Source: Methylophilus sp. (GTDB taxonomy: Bacteria; Pseudomonadota; Gammaproteobacteria; Burkholderiales; Methylophilaceae). Taken from it: a stretch of DNA of 6,183 nt. The number at the start of each line of letters is the position of its first letter. The first letter of the stretch is position 1. Positions 1 through 6,183 of this stretch are shown here, piece after piece. Location: NCBI GenBank assembly GCA_027489475.1, contig JAIXZQ010000094.1, forward strand, positions 1 to 6,183, in the 5' to 3' direction. The position numbers were made by a program, and so were the translations under genes. The notes beneath the pieces are model-generated. The model worked only from the letters and a program-made list of their open reading frames with translations. It did not search any database and was not told the DNA's origin.

Positions 1-575
1 CAGTGAGTATCGGCCTGCTCTGCGGCTTGTTGGCCGGCTATTATGGCGGGTGGGCTGACCATCTATTGATGCAGGTGACCGATGTGGTGCTGGCGTTTCC
101 TGGCTTGTTGCTGGCCATTGCGCTGGCAGCTGTGCTGGGGCCGGGATTGCCTAATTTAATTTTGGCGCTGTGTTTGACCGGCTGGGTCAGTGTGGCCCGC
201 CTCACGCGCACGCAAGCATTGTCCTTGCGTCAGCGCGCGCATGTGCTGGCCGCGCAATCGCTGGGTGCCAGTGATGGCCGCATGATCACGCAACATATTT
301 TGCCCTTGCTGCGCAGCATCGTTTTGGTTGAAGCCACCTACAGCATGGCTAGCGTGATGATTGCCGAGGCCGCGCTGTCTTTTTTAGGCATTGGCGTGCA
401 AGCGCCAGAAGCGTCTTGGGGCGGCATGTTGCGCGATGCCGTGCGCTTTATGCTGGTGTCGCCGCATTATGTGCTGAGCATAGGGGCGAGCATGATGAGC
501 CTGATTTTAGCCATCAATCTGGGTGGCGACTGGATGCGTGACCAGTGGGATGTGCGCAGTGAAGGGCAACGATGA
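1..575 (+). CDS. ABC transporter permease, DppC/OppC type (3' part, start outside window)
   Basis: Inner-membrane permease subunit of a peptide/nickel-type (DppC/OppC) ABC importer. It would pair with a DppB-like permease, two ATPases and a periplasmic binding protein, none of which lie in the window. About 190 residues are present, against roughly 280-300 for the family, so the N-terminal membrane segments are missing upstream. The first complete codon (GTG at 3) is very likely an internal valine and not the start. Visible hallmarks are hydrophobic helices near residues 26-46, 50-64 and 106-130, and the EAA-type cytoplasmic loop at about residues 80-101 (AAQSLGAS, then ILPLL), which docks the ATPase. 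The family-typical ALSFLGIGVQAPEASWGGML follows at 124-143. The C-terminal GGDWMRDQWDVR is a variant of the usual LGDxLRDxLDPR ending. The stop overlaps the next start by four bases. The substrate cannot be read from this fragment; dipeptides, oligopeptides, nickel or microcin-like peptides are all possible. Confidence 0.9.
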   Translation, partial: VSIGLLCGLLAGYYGGWADHLLMQVTDVVLAFPGLLLAIALAAVLGPGLPNLILALCLTGWVSVARLTRTQALSLRQRAHVLAAQSLGASDGRMITQHILPLLRSIVLVEATYSMASVMIAEAALSFLGIGVQAPEASWGGMLRDAVRFMLVSPHYVLSIGASMMSLILAINLGGDWMRDQWDVRSEGQR

Positions 576-1276
576 ACAAACATTACCGCTATTACGACCT
601 GATTATGGCCGCCTTTGTCTGCGTGCTGGTCTGCTCTAATTTGATTGGCCCAGCCAAAGTCACGCAGATTGAAGCGCCCTGGCTAGGCACCCTGACGTTT
701 GGCGCCGGGGTGCTGTTTTTTCCAATTAGTTTTATTTTTGGCGATATTTTGACTGAGGTTTACGGCTATGCCGCCAGTAGACGCGTGATTTGGGCGGGCT
801 TTGCTGGCTTGGCCTTTGCCAGCCTGATGGCGTGGATGATAGTGGCCATGCCGCCCGCACCGTATTGGCATCACCAGCATGAGTATGAGGTGGCCTTTGG
901 CAGCACTTGGCGGATTTCGCTGGCCGGGCTGGTGGCGTTTGCCGTGGGCGAGTTTGTGAACAGCTATGTCATGGCCAAAATGAAACTGCTCAGCCAAGGC
1001 AAGCATTTGTGGCAACGTACCATTACCAGCACGGTTTTTGGCGAGGCGGTGGATACGCTACTGTTTGTGCCGCTGGCTTTTTGGGATACCGGCATCATCC
1101 CGAACGATATGATTCCTCTGATTATCACCGCACAAGTCATCGCTAAAATTCTGGTCGAGGTGGTATTCACCCCTGTGACCTATTGGGTGGTGGCCTTTCT
1201 CAAGCGTGTCGAAAACGAAGACTACTACGACAGACACACCGACTTTAACCCATTTAAGCTGGACCGCGCAGCATGA
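572..1276 (+). CDS. yhhQ: Queuosine precursor transporter, YhhQ/VUT family
   Basis: Integral inner-membrane protein of the YhhQ (DUF165, vitamin-uptake-transporter-like) family. In Escherichia coli this family imports the queuosine precursors preQ0 and preQ1 for tRNA wobble modification. The 234 residues match the usual length. Conserved blocks visible are CSNLIGPAK at 21-29, the signature FFPISFIFGDILTEVYGYA (49-67) followed by SRRVIWAGF, GEFVNSYVMAKMK at 126-138, RTITSTVFGEAVDTLLF at 149-165, and an EVVFTPVTYWVV helix near 196-207. About six hydrophobic segments are evident (approximately 8-26, 42-60, 72-92, 114-134, 152-171 and 182-209). The ATG overlaps the permease stop (ATGA), and a Shine-Dalgarno-like AAGGG lies at 562-566, so translation is probably coupled. 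Its own stop overlaps the next ATG in the same way. Family assignment is firm; transport of preQ0/preQ1 here is inferred from the family. Confidence 0.93.
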   Translation: MNKHYRYYDLIMAAFVCVLVCSNLIGPAKVTQIEAPWLGTLTFGAGVLFFPISFIFGDILTEVYGYAASRRVIWAGFAGLAFASLMAWMIVAMPPAPYWHHQHEYEVAFGSTWRISLAGLVAFAVGEFVNSYVMAKMKLLSQGKHLWQRTITSTVFGEAVDTLLFVPLAFWDTGIIPNDMIPLIITAQVIAKILVEVVFTPVTYWVVAFLKRVENEDYYDRHTDFNPFKLDRAA

Positions 1277-2406
1277 CGCTATGTCAATGGCAACACCATG
1301 GTCAGCTGCAGTCGGCGCAATGGCCAGACAGTCTGCAACATGCCGCCCCACAGTGGCTAGAGGTCATAGGCGACCAGACCTCGGCAGACACCGCATTCAG
1401 GCTAGCCTCTGAAGGCGCGGGTCTGGTCTATGACGGTGATTTTCACAATGCCCGTCAGCTCTTGCAGGCGATGGCCAGACGGCTGGATAAAAAACCTATT
1501 AAACCTGCCGATACGCTGTTACAGACATTTCATCTGTATCGCGCCCGCCAGATTCAACGCGCACATCTATTAAACAAGCTACTCTTGCCCCTGCATCAAG
1601 GCAACTGCCTGCTCAAACGTGCGCCCTCCACGGTTGACGCCGTGCAACATGCGTTGGGGCAAGTGCCTGAAGCGCTGTTACTCCCCATGCAGATGCTGCA
1701 AGGCATGGTGGGCGCCTATCAATGGTGGCTTAAAGGGGTTCCCATTCCGGCCCTGGGGCAAAGCATTCATCCTGCCTATGGTGTGTATTCACCGGTGCGG
1801 GGGGAATACCTTGATTTGATTGCCAGCGCACCGTTAACGGCCAGCTCGGCCTTGGATATCGGCACCGGCAGCGGGGTAATTGCCGCCCTCCTTGCGCGCC
1901 GTGGGGTGGCACAGGTAACCGCGACTGACAATCAGCCGCGCGCCTTGGCCTGCGCGCAAGACAATCTGCAACGGCTGGGCTTGGCAGCGCAGGTCACTGT
2001 GCTTGAAGCCGATTTGTTTCCACAACACCTCAAGGTGGATTTGGCAGTGTGTAATCCGCCGTGGTTACCCGCCAAGGCAAATACGCCGCTGGAACATGCA
2101 GTCTATGACCCCGACAGCCGTATGCTGTGTGCGTTTTTAAACCGTGTACCGCAACATTTGACCGCCAACGGCGAAGCGTGGCTGGTGATGTCTGATTTGG
2201 CTGAACTGATAGGCTTGCGCGCCCCTGGTCAACTGGCGGGCTGGCTATCTGAGGCAGGCTTGACCTTAGTTGAACGCCACACCGTTGCACCCAGACATGG
2301 TCGTGCGCGTGACCCCAACGATGTGTTATTTGCTGCACGGGCACGCGAAACCACCAGTCTTTATCGTTTAAAATGTCTACCCAACGCGGCGAACCTCGCT
2401 CCTTAA
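1273..2406 (+). CDS. Class I SAM-dependent methyltransferase with NPPW motif (HemK/MTS-like), substrate unknown
   Basis: Predicted cytoplasmic SAM-dependent methyltransferase of 377 residues. The catalytic domain occupies roughly residues 165-355. A lead-in GVYSPVRGEYLDLI precedes SAM-binding motif I, DIGTGSG at 195-201. An acidic residue after the second strand (TATDNQPRAL) should bind the ribose. NPPW at 261-264 is the (N/D)PP(Y/F/W) motif typical of enzymes that methylate an amide or exocyclic amino nitrogen, such as PrmC/HemK, RlmF/RlmG and TrmN6. The N-terminal 160 or so residues carry no SAM motif, are rich in predicted helix, and may bind the substrate. That two-part layout recalls RlmG/RsmC or PrmC, but I do not recognise the protein as any of them. 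The start is set by the ATGA overlap with the yhhQ stop; no strong ribosome binding site is visible, which fits translational coupling. The enzyme class is well supported; whether the target is protein glutamine, rRNA or a small molecule is not determinable here. Confidence 0.85.
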   Translation: MTLCQWQHHGQLQSAQWPDSLQHAAPQWLEVIGDQTSADTAFRLASEGAGLVYDGDFHNARQLLQAMARRLDKKPIKPADTLLQTFHLYRARQIQRAHLLNKLLLPLHQGNCLLKRAPSTVDAVQHALGQVPEALLLPMQMLQGMVGAYQWWLKGVPIPALGQSIHPAYGVYSPVRGEYLDLIASAPLTASSALDIGTGSGVIAALLARRGVAQVTATDNQPRALACAQDNLQRLGLAAQVTVLEADLFPQHLKVDLAVCNPPWLPAKANTPLEHAVYDPDSRMLCAFLNRVPQHLTANGEAWLVMSDLAELIGLRAPGQLAGWLSEAGLTLVERHTVAPRHGRARDPNDVLFAARARETTSLYRLKCLPNAANLAP

Positions 2407-2437
2407 AGGCGGATGCAGGGGATGTGCATGCGCAAGG

Positions 2438-2448
2438 GTGCGTCGCAC
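2438..2448. repeat. Short inverted repeat in the methyltransferase-nagZ spacer
   Basis: GTGCG-T-CGCAC is a perfect five-base inverted repeat around one central base, within the otherwise featureless spacer 2407-2543. No T-run follows, so it is not an intrinsic terminator. It could be a half-site pair for a regulator or simply chance. The rest of this spacer shows no convincing promoter or terminator. Confidence 0.25.
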
Positions 2449-2531
2449 GTGTTTAAGCCCGTTCATGCGGATCAGGCCAACGTCTGCCAGGGTTCTGGCG
2501 AGGTCGTGTATGTATCCTTCAATCATTTTTT

Positions 2532-2537
2532 AGGAAA
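2532..2537 (+). promoter_or_regulatory. Ribosome binding site deciding the nagZ start
   Basis: AGGAAA ends six bases before the ATG at 2544. This is ideal spacing for that ATG. It is too close to the in-frame GTG at 2538, which it abuts, so the ATG is the preferred start. Confidence 0.75.
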
Positions 2538-2543
2538 GTGTGT

Positions 2544-3590
2544 ATGTCTTTAGGGCCTGTCATGCTGGATGTCGTCGGCACTACGCTCACTGCTGATGAT
2601 ATTCGCCGTTTACAACATCCGCTGGTGGGCGGCGTGATTCTGTTTGCACGTAACTTTGAAAATTGTGCGCAGTTGGACGCCCTAACGGCCAGCATTCATG
2701 CCGTGCGCCAGCCGCCTTTGTTGATTGCCGTCGACCACGAAGGGGGGCGAGTACAGCGCTTTAAAGAGGGCTTTACCCGCATTCCGCCCATGCGCGTCTT
2801 TGGTCAGTTGTGGGATACGCAGCCGCGCAAAGCCCGAGAGTTGGCCACCTTGGCTGGCTATATTTTGGCGGCCGAACTGCGGGCGCATGGCGTAGACTTT
2901 AGTTTTACGCCTGTGCTGGATATGGATTATGGCGACAGTCTGGTTATTGGAGACCGCGCCTTTCACCGTGACCCACAAGCCATCAATGAACTGGCGTTTA
3001 GCCTGATGCAAGGCATGAAAAAAGCGGGCATGGCGGCAGTGGGCAAGCATTTTCCCGGACATGGCTTTGTGGTGGCTGATTCGCATGTCAGCATTCCGGT
3101 AGATGACCGCAGTTTTGACCAGATTGCACAAAACGATATGCAACCGTTTGTACGCATGATAGACGAGGGCTTGCATGCCATTATGCCCGCCCATGTGATT
3201 TATCCGCAGGTCGATGCGCAACCGGCAGGCTTTTCACCACGCTGGTTGCAAAAAGTCTTGCGAGAGCGCTTGGGCTTTAATGGCGTGATTTTTAGTGATG
3301 ACCTCAGCATGGAGGGTGCTACCGTGGCAGGCGATGTTACCGCCCGCGCCCGTGCCGCCTTGCAAGCCGGGTGCGACATGATTTTGCTGTGTAATCGCCC
3401 TGACTTGGCTGATACGCTGCTAGCCACCTTGGCGTGGCCGATTTCAGCACCGAGTTTGGCAAGGCTGGCGCGTATGCACGGCGGGGCGCAGCCACTGAAT
3501 CGCATCGCCTTGCGTGAGTCTACCGTCTATGTGGATGCCGTCAAGCGCGTGGCAGGGTTAGGGCAAGAAGCGCCTGACTTATTTGCCTAA
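2544..3590 (+). CDS. nagZ: Beta-N-acetylhexosaminidase NagZ (GH3)
   Basis: Cytoplasmic glycoside hydrolase family 3 enzyme. It removes non-reducing N-acetylglucosamine from 1,6-anhydro-muropeptides imported during cell-wall recycling; in many Gram-negatives its product also feeds AmpR-type beta-lactamase induction. The protein has 348 residues, the usual size for the single-domain proteobacterial form. Diagnostic motifs are all present: [10 protein letters not shown] near 29-38, the substrate-binding [10 protein letters not shown] at 64-73, KHFPGHG at 168-174, the mobile-loop dyad D179-S-H181 that acts as general acid/base, and [10 protein letters not shown] at 250-259. The nucleophile of that last motif is probably D252 by analogy with characterised GH3 enzymes. 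No signal peptide is seen, as expected. The ATG at 2544 is chosen over the in-frame GTG at 2538 because the ribosome binding site fits only the former. Neither neighbour belongs to the recycling pathway. Its own promoter was not identified, so read-through from upstream is possible. Confidence 0.96.
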   Translation: MSLGPVMLDVVGTTLTADDIRRLQHPLVGGVILFARNFENCAQLDALTASIHAVRQPPLLIAVDHEGGRVQRFKEGFTRIPPMRVFGQLWDTQPRKARELATLAGYILAAELRAHGVDFSFTPVLDMDYGDSLVIGDRAFHRDPQAINELAFSLMQGMKKAGMAAVGKHFPGHGFVVADSHVSIPVDDRSFDQIAQNDMQPFVRMIDEGLHAIMPAHVIYPQVDAQPAGFSPRWLQKVLRERLGFNGVIFSDDLSMEGATVAGDVTARARAALQAGCDMILLCNRPDLADTLLATLAWPISAPSLARLARMHGGAQPLNRIALRESTVYVDAVKRVAGLGQEAPDLFA

Positions 3591-3615
3591 GCCGCCAGTC
3601 TGATAGCGGATGGAG

Positions 3616-3621
3616 TAGAAT
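3616..3621 (+). promoter_or_regulatory. Possible -10 element upstream of lpxO
   Basis: TAGAAT matches the sigma-70 -10 consensus at five of six positions and lies 50 bases before the lpxO start, in the 80-base spacer after nagZ. The region 16-18 bases upstream has no recognisable -35 (CGCCAG or similar). This is therefore only a weak candidate, and lpxO may instead be read from upstream. Confidence 0.25.
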
Positions 3622-3670
3622 AGCGCGTTGGAAAGTTAACCTTGGTACCATAGACGCAAAAGAGCAGACG

Positions 3671-4570
3671 ATGAAATGGATAGTTATCGGGGTGTTTCTC
3701 GCCTCAGTCAGTTATGTACATTTTCGCGGTAAGGTTCGCCACCGTTTTTTCCGCCAGTTGTTCGATCACTCAGGGGTGGTGTCGCCGTTTAATGTATTTT
3801 TGTATCTGTTTTCAAAAGCGCCCACTACGCCGTTTGTGTCGGTGAACGACTTTCCTGAGCTCAAATCCATTACCGATAACTGGCAAGCCATTCGCCAAGA
3901 AGCCTTGTATGTGCGTGAGCAAGAACGCATTGCCGCCGCAAAAAGCAACAATGATGCTGGCTTTAACTCGTTTTTTAAAACGGGCTGGAAGCGCTTTTAT
4001 CTCAAGTGGTATGACGCGCAGCATCCGTCGGCCAGTGTCTATTGCCCGAATACCGTGGCCTTATTGCAAAGTCTGCCCAGCGTGAAGGCGGCCATGTTTG
4101 CCGAGTTGCCACCCGGCGCGCATTTACGTCCGCACCGTGACCCTTATGCGGGCTCGTTGCGTTTTCACTTGGGCTTGGTCACCCCTAATGATGATGGCTG
4201 CTTTATTCGGGTGGATGGCGAGGATTACAGCTGGCGCGATGGGCAAGCCGTGATGTTTGACGAAACCTATATCCATGAGGCCTACAACCGCACCGACCAA
4301 ACCCGCATTATTCTGTTTTGTGACATTGAACGGCCTATGCGTACGCGCTGGGCGCAGGCGGTGAACCGCTTTTTGGCCAACACCATCGTCACGGCTGCCA
4401 GTTCACCCAATGAGGCAGGCGACCAAACCGGCATTATCAATCGGCTATTTCATTATGCGTGGGTAGTCGGGCAATACCGACGCCGTTTTAAAAAATGGAA
4501 TAAACCTGTGTATCAAGTCACCCGTGTGCTGTTGATTGCGCTGGTCTTGCTGGTGCTATGGAAGCTGTAA
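3671..4570 (+). CDS. lpxO: Lipid A 2-hydroxylase LpxO-like, Fe(II)/2-oxoglutarate dioxygenase
   Basis: Member of the aspartyl/asparaginyl beta-hydroxylase fold, closely resembling Salmonella LpxO. That enzyme uses Fe(II), O2 and 2-oxoglutarate to add a 2-hydroxyl to a secondary acyl chain of lipid A at the cytoplasmic face of the inner membrane. The 299 residues match LpxO length. An N-terminal membrane anchor (about 2-17) is followed by the LpxO-like block HFRGKVRHRFFRQLFDHS at 17-34 and by NVFLYLFSKAP. The catalytic domain spans about 60-220. Iron ligands are predicted at H155 and D157 (HRD) and at H202 (YIHEAYN), and R212 in TRIILF should bind the 2-oxoglutarate carboxylate. A second hydrophobic helix closes the protein (about 283-297), followed only by WKL. 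The ATG has a weak AG-rich site (AAAAGAG, 3658-3664) ahead of it. Lipid A as the substrate is inferred from similarity along the whole length, including the membrane segments. Confidence 0.88.
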   Translation: MKWIVIGVFLASVSYVHFRGKVRHRFFRQLFDHSGVVSPFNVFLYLFSKAPTTPFVSVNDFPELKSITDNWQAIRQEALYVREQERIAAAKSNNDAGFNSFFKTGWKRFYLKWYDAQHPSASVYCPNTVALLQSLPSVKAAMFAELPPGAHLRPHRDPYAGSLRFHLGLVTPNDDGCFIRVDGEDYSWRDGQAVMFDETYIHEAYNRTDQTRIILFCDIERPMRTRWAQAVNRFLANTIVTAASSPNEAGDQTGIINRLFHYAWVVGQYRRRFKKWNKPVYQVTRVLLIALVLLVLWKL

Positions 4571-4598
4571 ACAGCCTGCACGCTTAGCTATTTTCATG

Positions 4599-4640
4599 CA
4601 AAGTTGTCATGGCCGTGTCACGGTTGTCCTTGAAACTTTG
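4599..4640. repeat. Imperfect inverted repeat upstream of yccA-like gene, overlapping the putative -35
   Basis: Outer arms CAAAGTT (4599-4605) and AACTTTG (4634-4640) are perfectly complementary over seven bases. Nested inside is CCGTG-T-CACGG (4613-4623), and the two centres differ by only about 1.5 bases. The right outer arm overlaps the putative -35 (4630-4635). It could be an operator, or a hairpin at the end of the lpxO transcript. There is no T-tract after it, so a classic intrinsic terminator is unlikely. Confidence 0.4.
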
Positions 4641-4658
4641 GGTGTTTGACGTTATCTT
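4630..4658 (+). promoter_or_regulatory. Putative sigma-70 promoter for the yccA-like gene
   Basis: TTGAAA (-35, 4630-4635) and TATCTT (-10, 4653-4658) are separated by exactly 17 bases. They match consensus at five and four of six positions. Transcription would begin near 4665, giving a leader of roughly 37 bases with a good ribosome binding site. An alternative -35, TTGACG at 4646-4651, lacks a well-placed -10. Confidence 0.5.
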
Positions 4659-4686
4659 AAAGAAGTTGAATTTGTTTTAACCGTAG

Positions 4687-4692
4687 AGAGGA
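4687..4692 (+). promoter_or_regulatory. Ribosome binding site of the yccA-like gene
   Basis: AGAGGA within a purine-rich GAGAGGAAG ends nine bases before the ATG at 4702. It is the strongest Shine-Dalgarno match in the window and supports that start. Confidence 0.7.
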
Positions 4693-4701
4693 AGTCACAC
4701 T

Positions 4702-5388
4702 ATGTCTGAGATTCAAGTTTTAGGTCGTGAGGGTCAGGTCAACGACGCGCAACAGCGCGTGTTGCGCAATACATATGCGCTGCTTGGCGTGAGCATGGTG
4801 CCCACCGTGATTGGCGCCTATGTGGGCTTGCAAATGAACTTTGGCTGGATGGCGGCACATCCCTTTATGTTCTTTATCGGCTTTATGGCGGTGATGTTTG
4901 GCCTATTTAAGCTGATTGCCGTTAATCAAAACAGTGGGCTGGGTGTTTGGTTATTGTTGGCCATGACCTTTGCGTTTGGCATTATGTTAGGCCCGATTCT
5001 GCAACATGCTTTGCATTTGCGTAACGGTGCTGAAATCGTTGGCTTGGCGGCCGCGGGCACTGGCATCACCTTTTTGACCTTGGCAGGGATTGGTTCCTCC
5101 CCAGCACGTGATTTTAGCGGCATTGGCAAGTTTTTGATGATAGGCTTGGTTTTGGCCATCGTGGCGGGTTTGGCAAATCTGTACTTTCAAGTCCCGGCCT
5201 TGTCACTGGCGATTTCTGGCGTGTCCGTGTTGATTTTTTCAGGCTATATTTTGTATGACGTCAACCAGATTGTGCGGGGTGGTCAGACCAACTATGTGAT
5301 GGCGACCTTAAACCTGTATTTGGACATCTACAACCTGTTTGTTAATTTGTTGAACATTCTGCTGGCATTGTTGGGTAACCGCGAATAA
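4702..5388 (+). CDS. yccA: Bax inhibitor-1/YccA family membrane protein
   Basis: Seven-helix inner-membrane protein of the Bax inhibitor-1 family (228 residues, usual length), most like E. coli YccA. YccA binds the FtsH protease with HflKC and moderates degradation of membrane proteins such as a jammed SecY. A hydrophilic N-terminal tail of about 20 residues precedes VLRNTYALLGVSM. Hydrophobic segments lie at approximately 26-44, 52-74, 80-100, 111-130, 141-160, 165-184 and 200-224. Shared landmarks are GPILQHAL at 97-104, QVPALSLAIS at 163-172, and a C-terminal block with GGQTNYVMATLNLYLDIYN (193-211). Two aspartates, D186 (ILYDVNQI) and D208 (LYLDIYN), sit where the pH-sensing aspartate pair lies in the bacterial homologue YetJ. 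The gene appears to be transcribed alone: a putative promoter lies at 4630-4658 and a strong terminator follows 24 bases after the stop. FtsH regulation is inferred from YccA; a calcium-leak or other BI-1 role is an alternative. Confidence 0.9.
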   Translation: MSEIQVLGREGQVNDAQQRVLRNTYALLGVSMVPTVIGAYVGLQMNFGWMAAHPFMFFIGFMAVMFGLFKLIAVNQNSGLGVWLLLAMTFAFGIMLGPILQHALHLRNGAEIVGLAAAGTGITFLTLAGIGSSPARDFSGIGKFLMIGLVLAIVAGLANLYFQVPALSLAISGVSVLIFSGYILYDVNQIVRGGQTNYVMATLNLYLDIYNLFVNLLNILLALLGNRE

Positions 5389-5412
5389 GCCGCTGTTTCT
5401 GTTACGCATATC

Positions 5413-5440
5413 AAAACCCCGTCTTATGGCGGGGTTTTTT
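5413..5440 (+). terminator. Intrinsic terminator between convergent yccA-like gene and tadA
   Basis: AAAACCCCG (5413-5421) pairs with CGGGGTTTT (5430-5438) around an eight-base loop, followed by a run of six T (5435-5440). This is a strong Rho-independent terminator for the + strand gene ending at 5388. Read on the - strand, the same stem ends in four T, so it may also stop tadA transcripts, whose stop codon is about 37 bases away, though less strongly. Confidence 0.92.
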
Positions 5441-5476
5441 ATAGGCAACCTTTCACGGAAGCTCAGGCCGCCAGCA

Positions 5477-6183
<707 letters not shown>

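Noticed and set aside
3..5. GTG as the true start of the ABC permease
   Set aside because: The family needs about 100 more N-terminal residues and the frame is open to the window edge, so this codon is most likely an internal valine.
2538..2543. GTG start for nagZ
   Set aside because: The AGGAAA site ends directly against this GTG, leaving no spacing. The ATG two codons later is properly spaced.
2682..3221. 179-codon open frame on the - strand inside nagZ
   Set aside because: It lies entirely within a strongly supported NagZ frame. Its translation is rich in His, Arg and Gln with no recognisable domain, typical of an antisense shadow in moderately GC-rich DNA.
3200..3505. 101-codon open frame on the - strand inside nagZ
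   Set aside because: It is antisense to the conserved catalytic region of nagZ and has no domain or ribosome binding site.
4646..4675. Alternative promoter using TTGACG as the -35
   Set aside because: The -35 is good, but at 17-18 base spacing only AATTTG or ATTTGT is available as the -10, both poor matches. TTGAAA with TATCTT is better.

Overview
The window looks like a stretch of ordinary chromosome from a Gram-negative proteobacterium of moderate, slightly GC-rich composition. A NagZ muropeptide hydrolase and an LpxO-type lipid A hydroxylase imply an outer membrane and peptidoglycan recycling. The gene set fits a betaproteobacterium, possibly Methylophilaceae, but that placement is inference from general resemblance and was not tested. 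No insertion sequence, prophage, CRISPR array, rRNA or tRNA is visible.

Layout on the + strand. A run of three genes, each overlapping the next by four bases (ATGA), opens the window. It holds the 3' part of a DppC/OppC-type ABC permease (1-575), a YhhQ/VUT-family queuosine-precursor transporter (572-1276) and an unassigned class I SAM methyltransferase with an NPPW motif (1273-2406). After a 137-base spacer comes nagZ (2544-3590), then an 80-base spacer and lpxO (3671-4570). A 131-base spacer with a plausible sigma-70 promoter overlapped by an inverted repeat leads to a YccA/Bax-inhibitor-1-type membrane protein (4702-5388). A strong intrinsic terminator closes that gene (5413-5440).

Layout on the - strand. 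Two genes converge on that terminator. They are tadA, the tRNA adenosine deaminase (5477-5986), and upstream of it the C-terminal 52 residues of a small membrane protein resembling PsiE (6025-6183, running off the window edge). That last gene is partial and does not begin with a start codon here.

Functional themes. Several products concern the cell envelope: peptide/solute uptake, muropeptide recycling, lipid A modification and membrane protein quality control. Two concern tRNA wobble-position modification: YhhQ supplies queuosine precursor for position 34 of Asn/Asp/His/Tyr tRNAs, and TadA makes inosine at position 34 of tRNA-Arg. These shared themes are probably coincidence of neighbourhood. 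I see no convincing new multi-gene system. The points most worth checking are the methyltransferase of unknown substrate, the hairpin/operator candidate before the yccA-like gene, and the intact aspartate pair in that protein.
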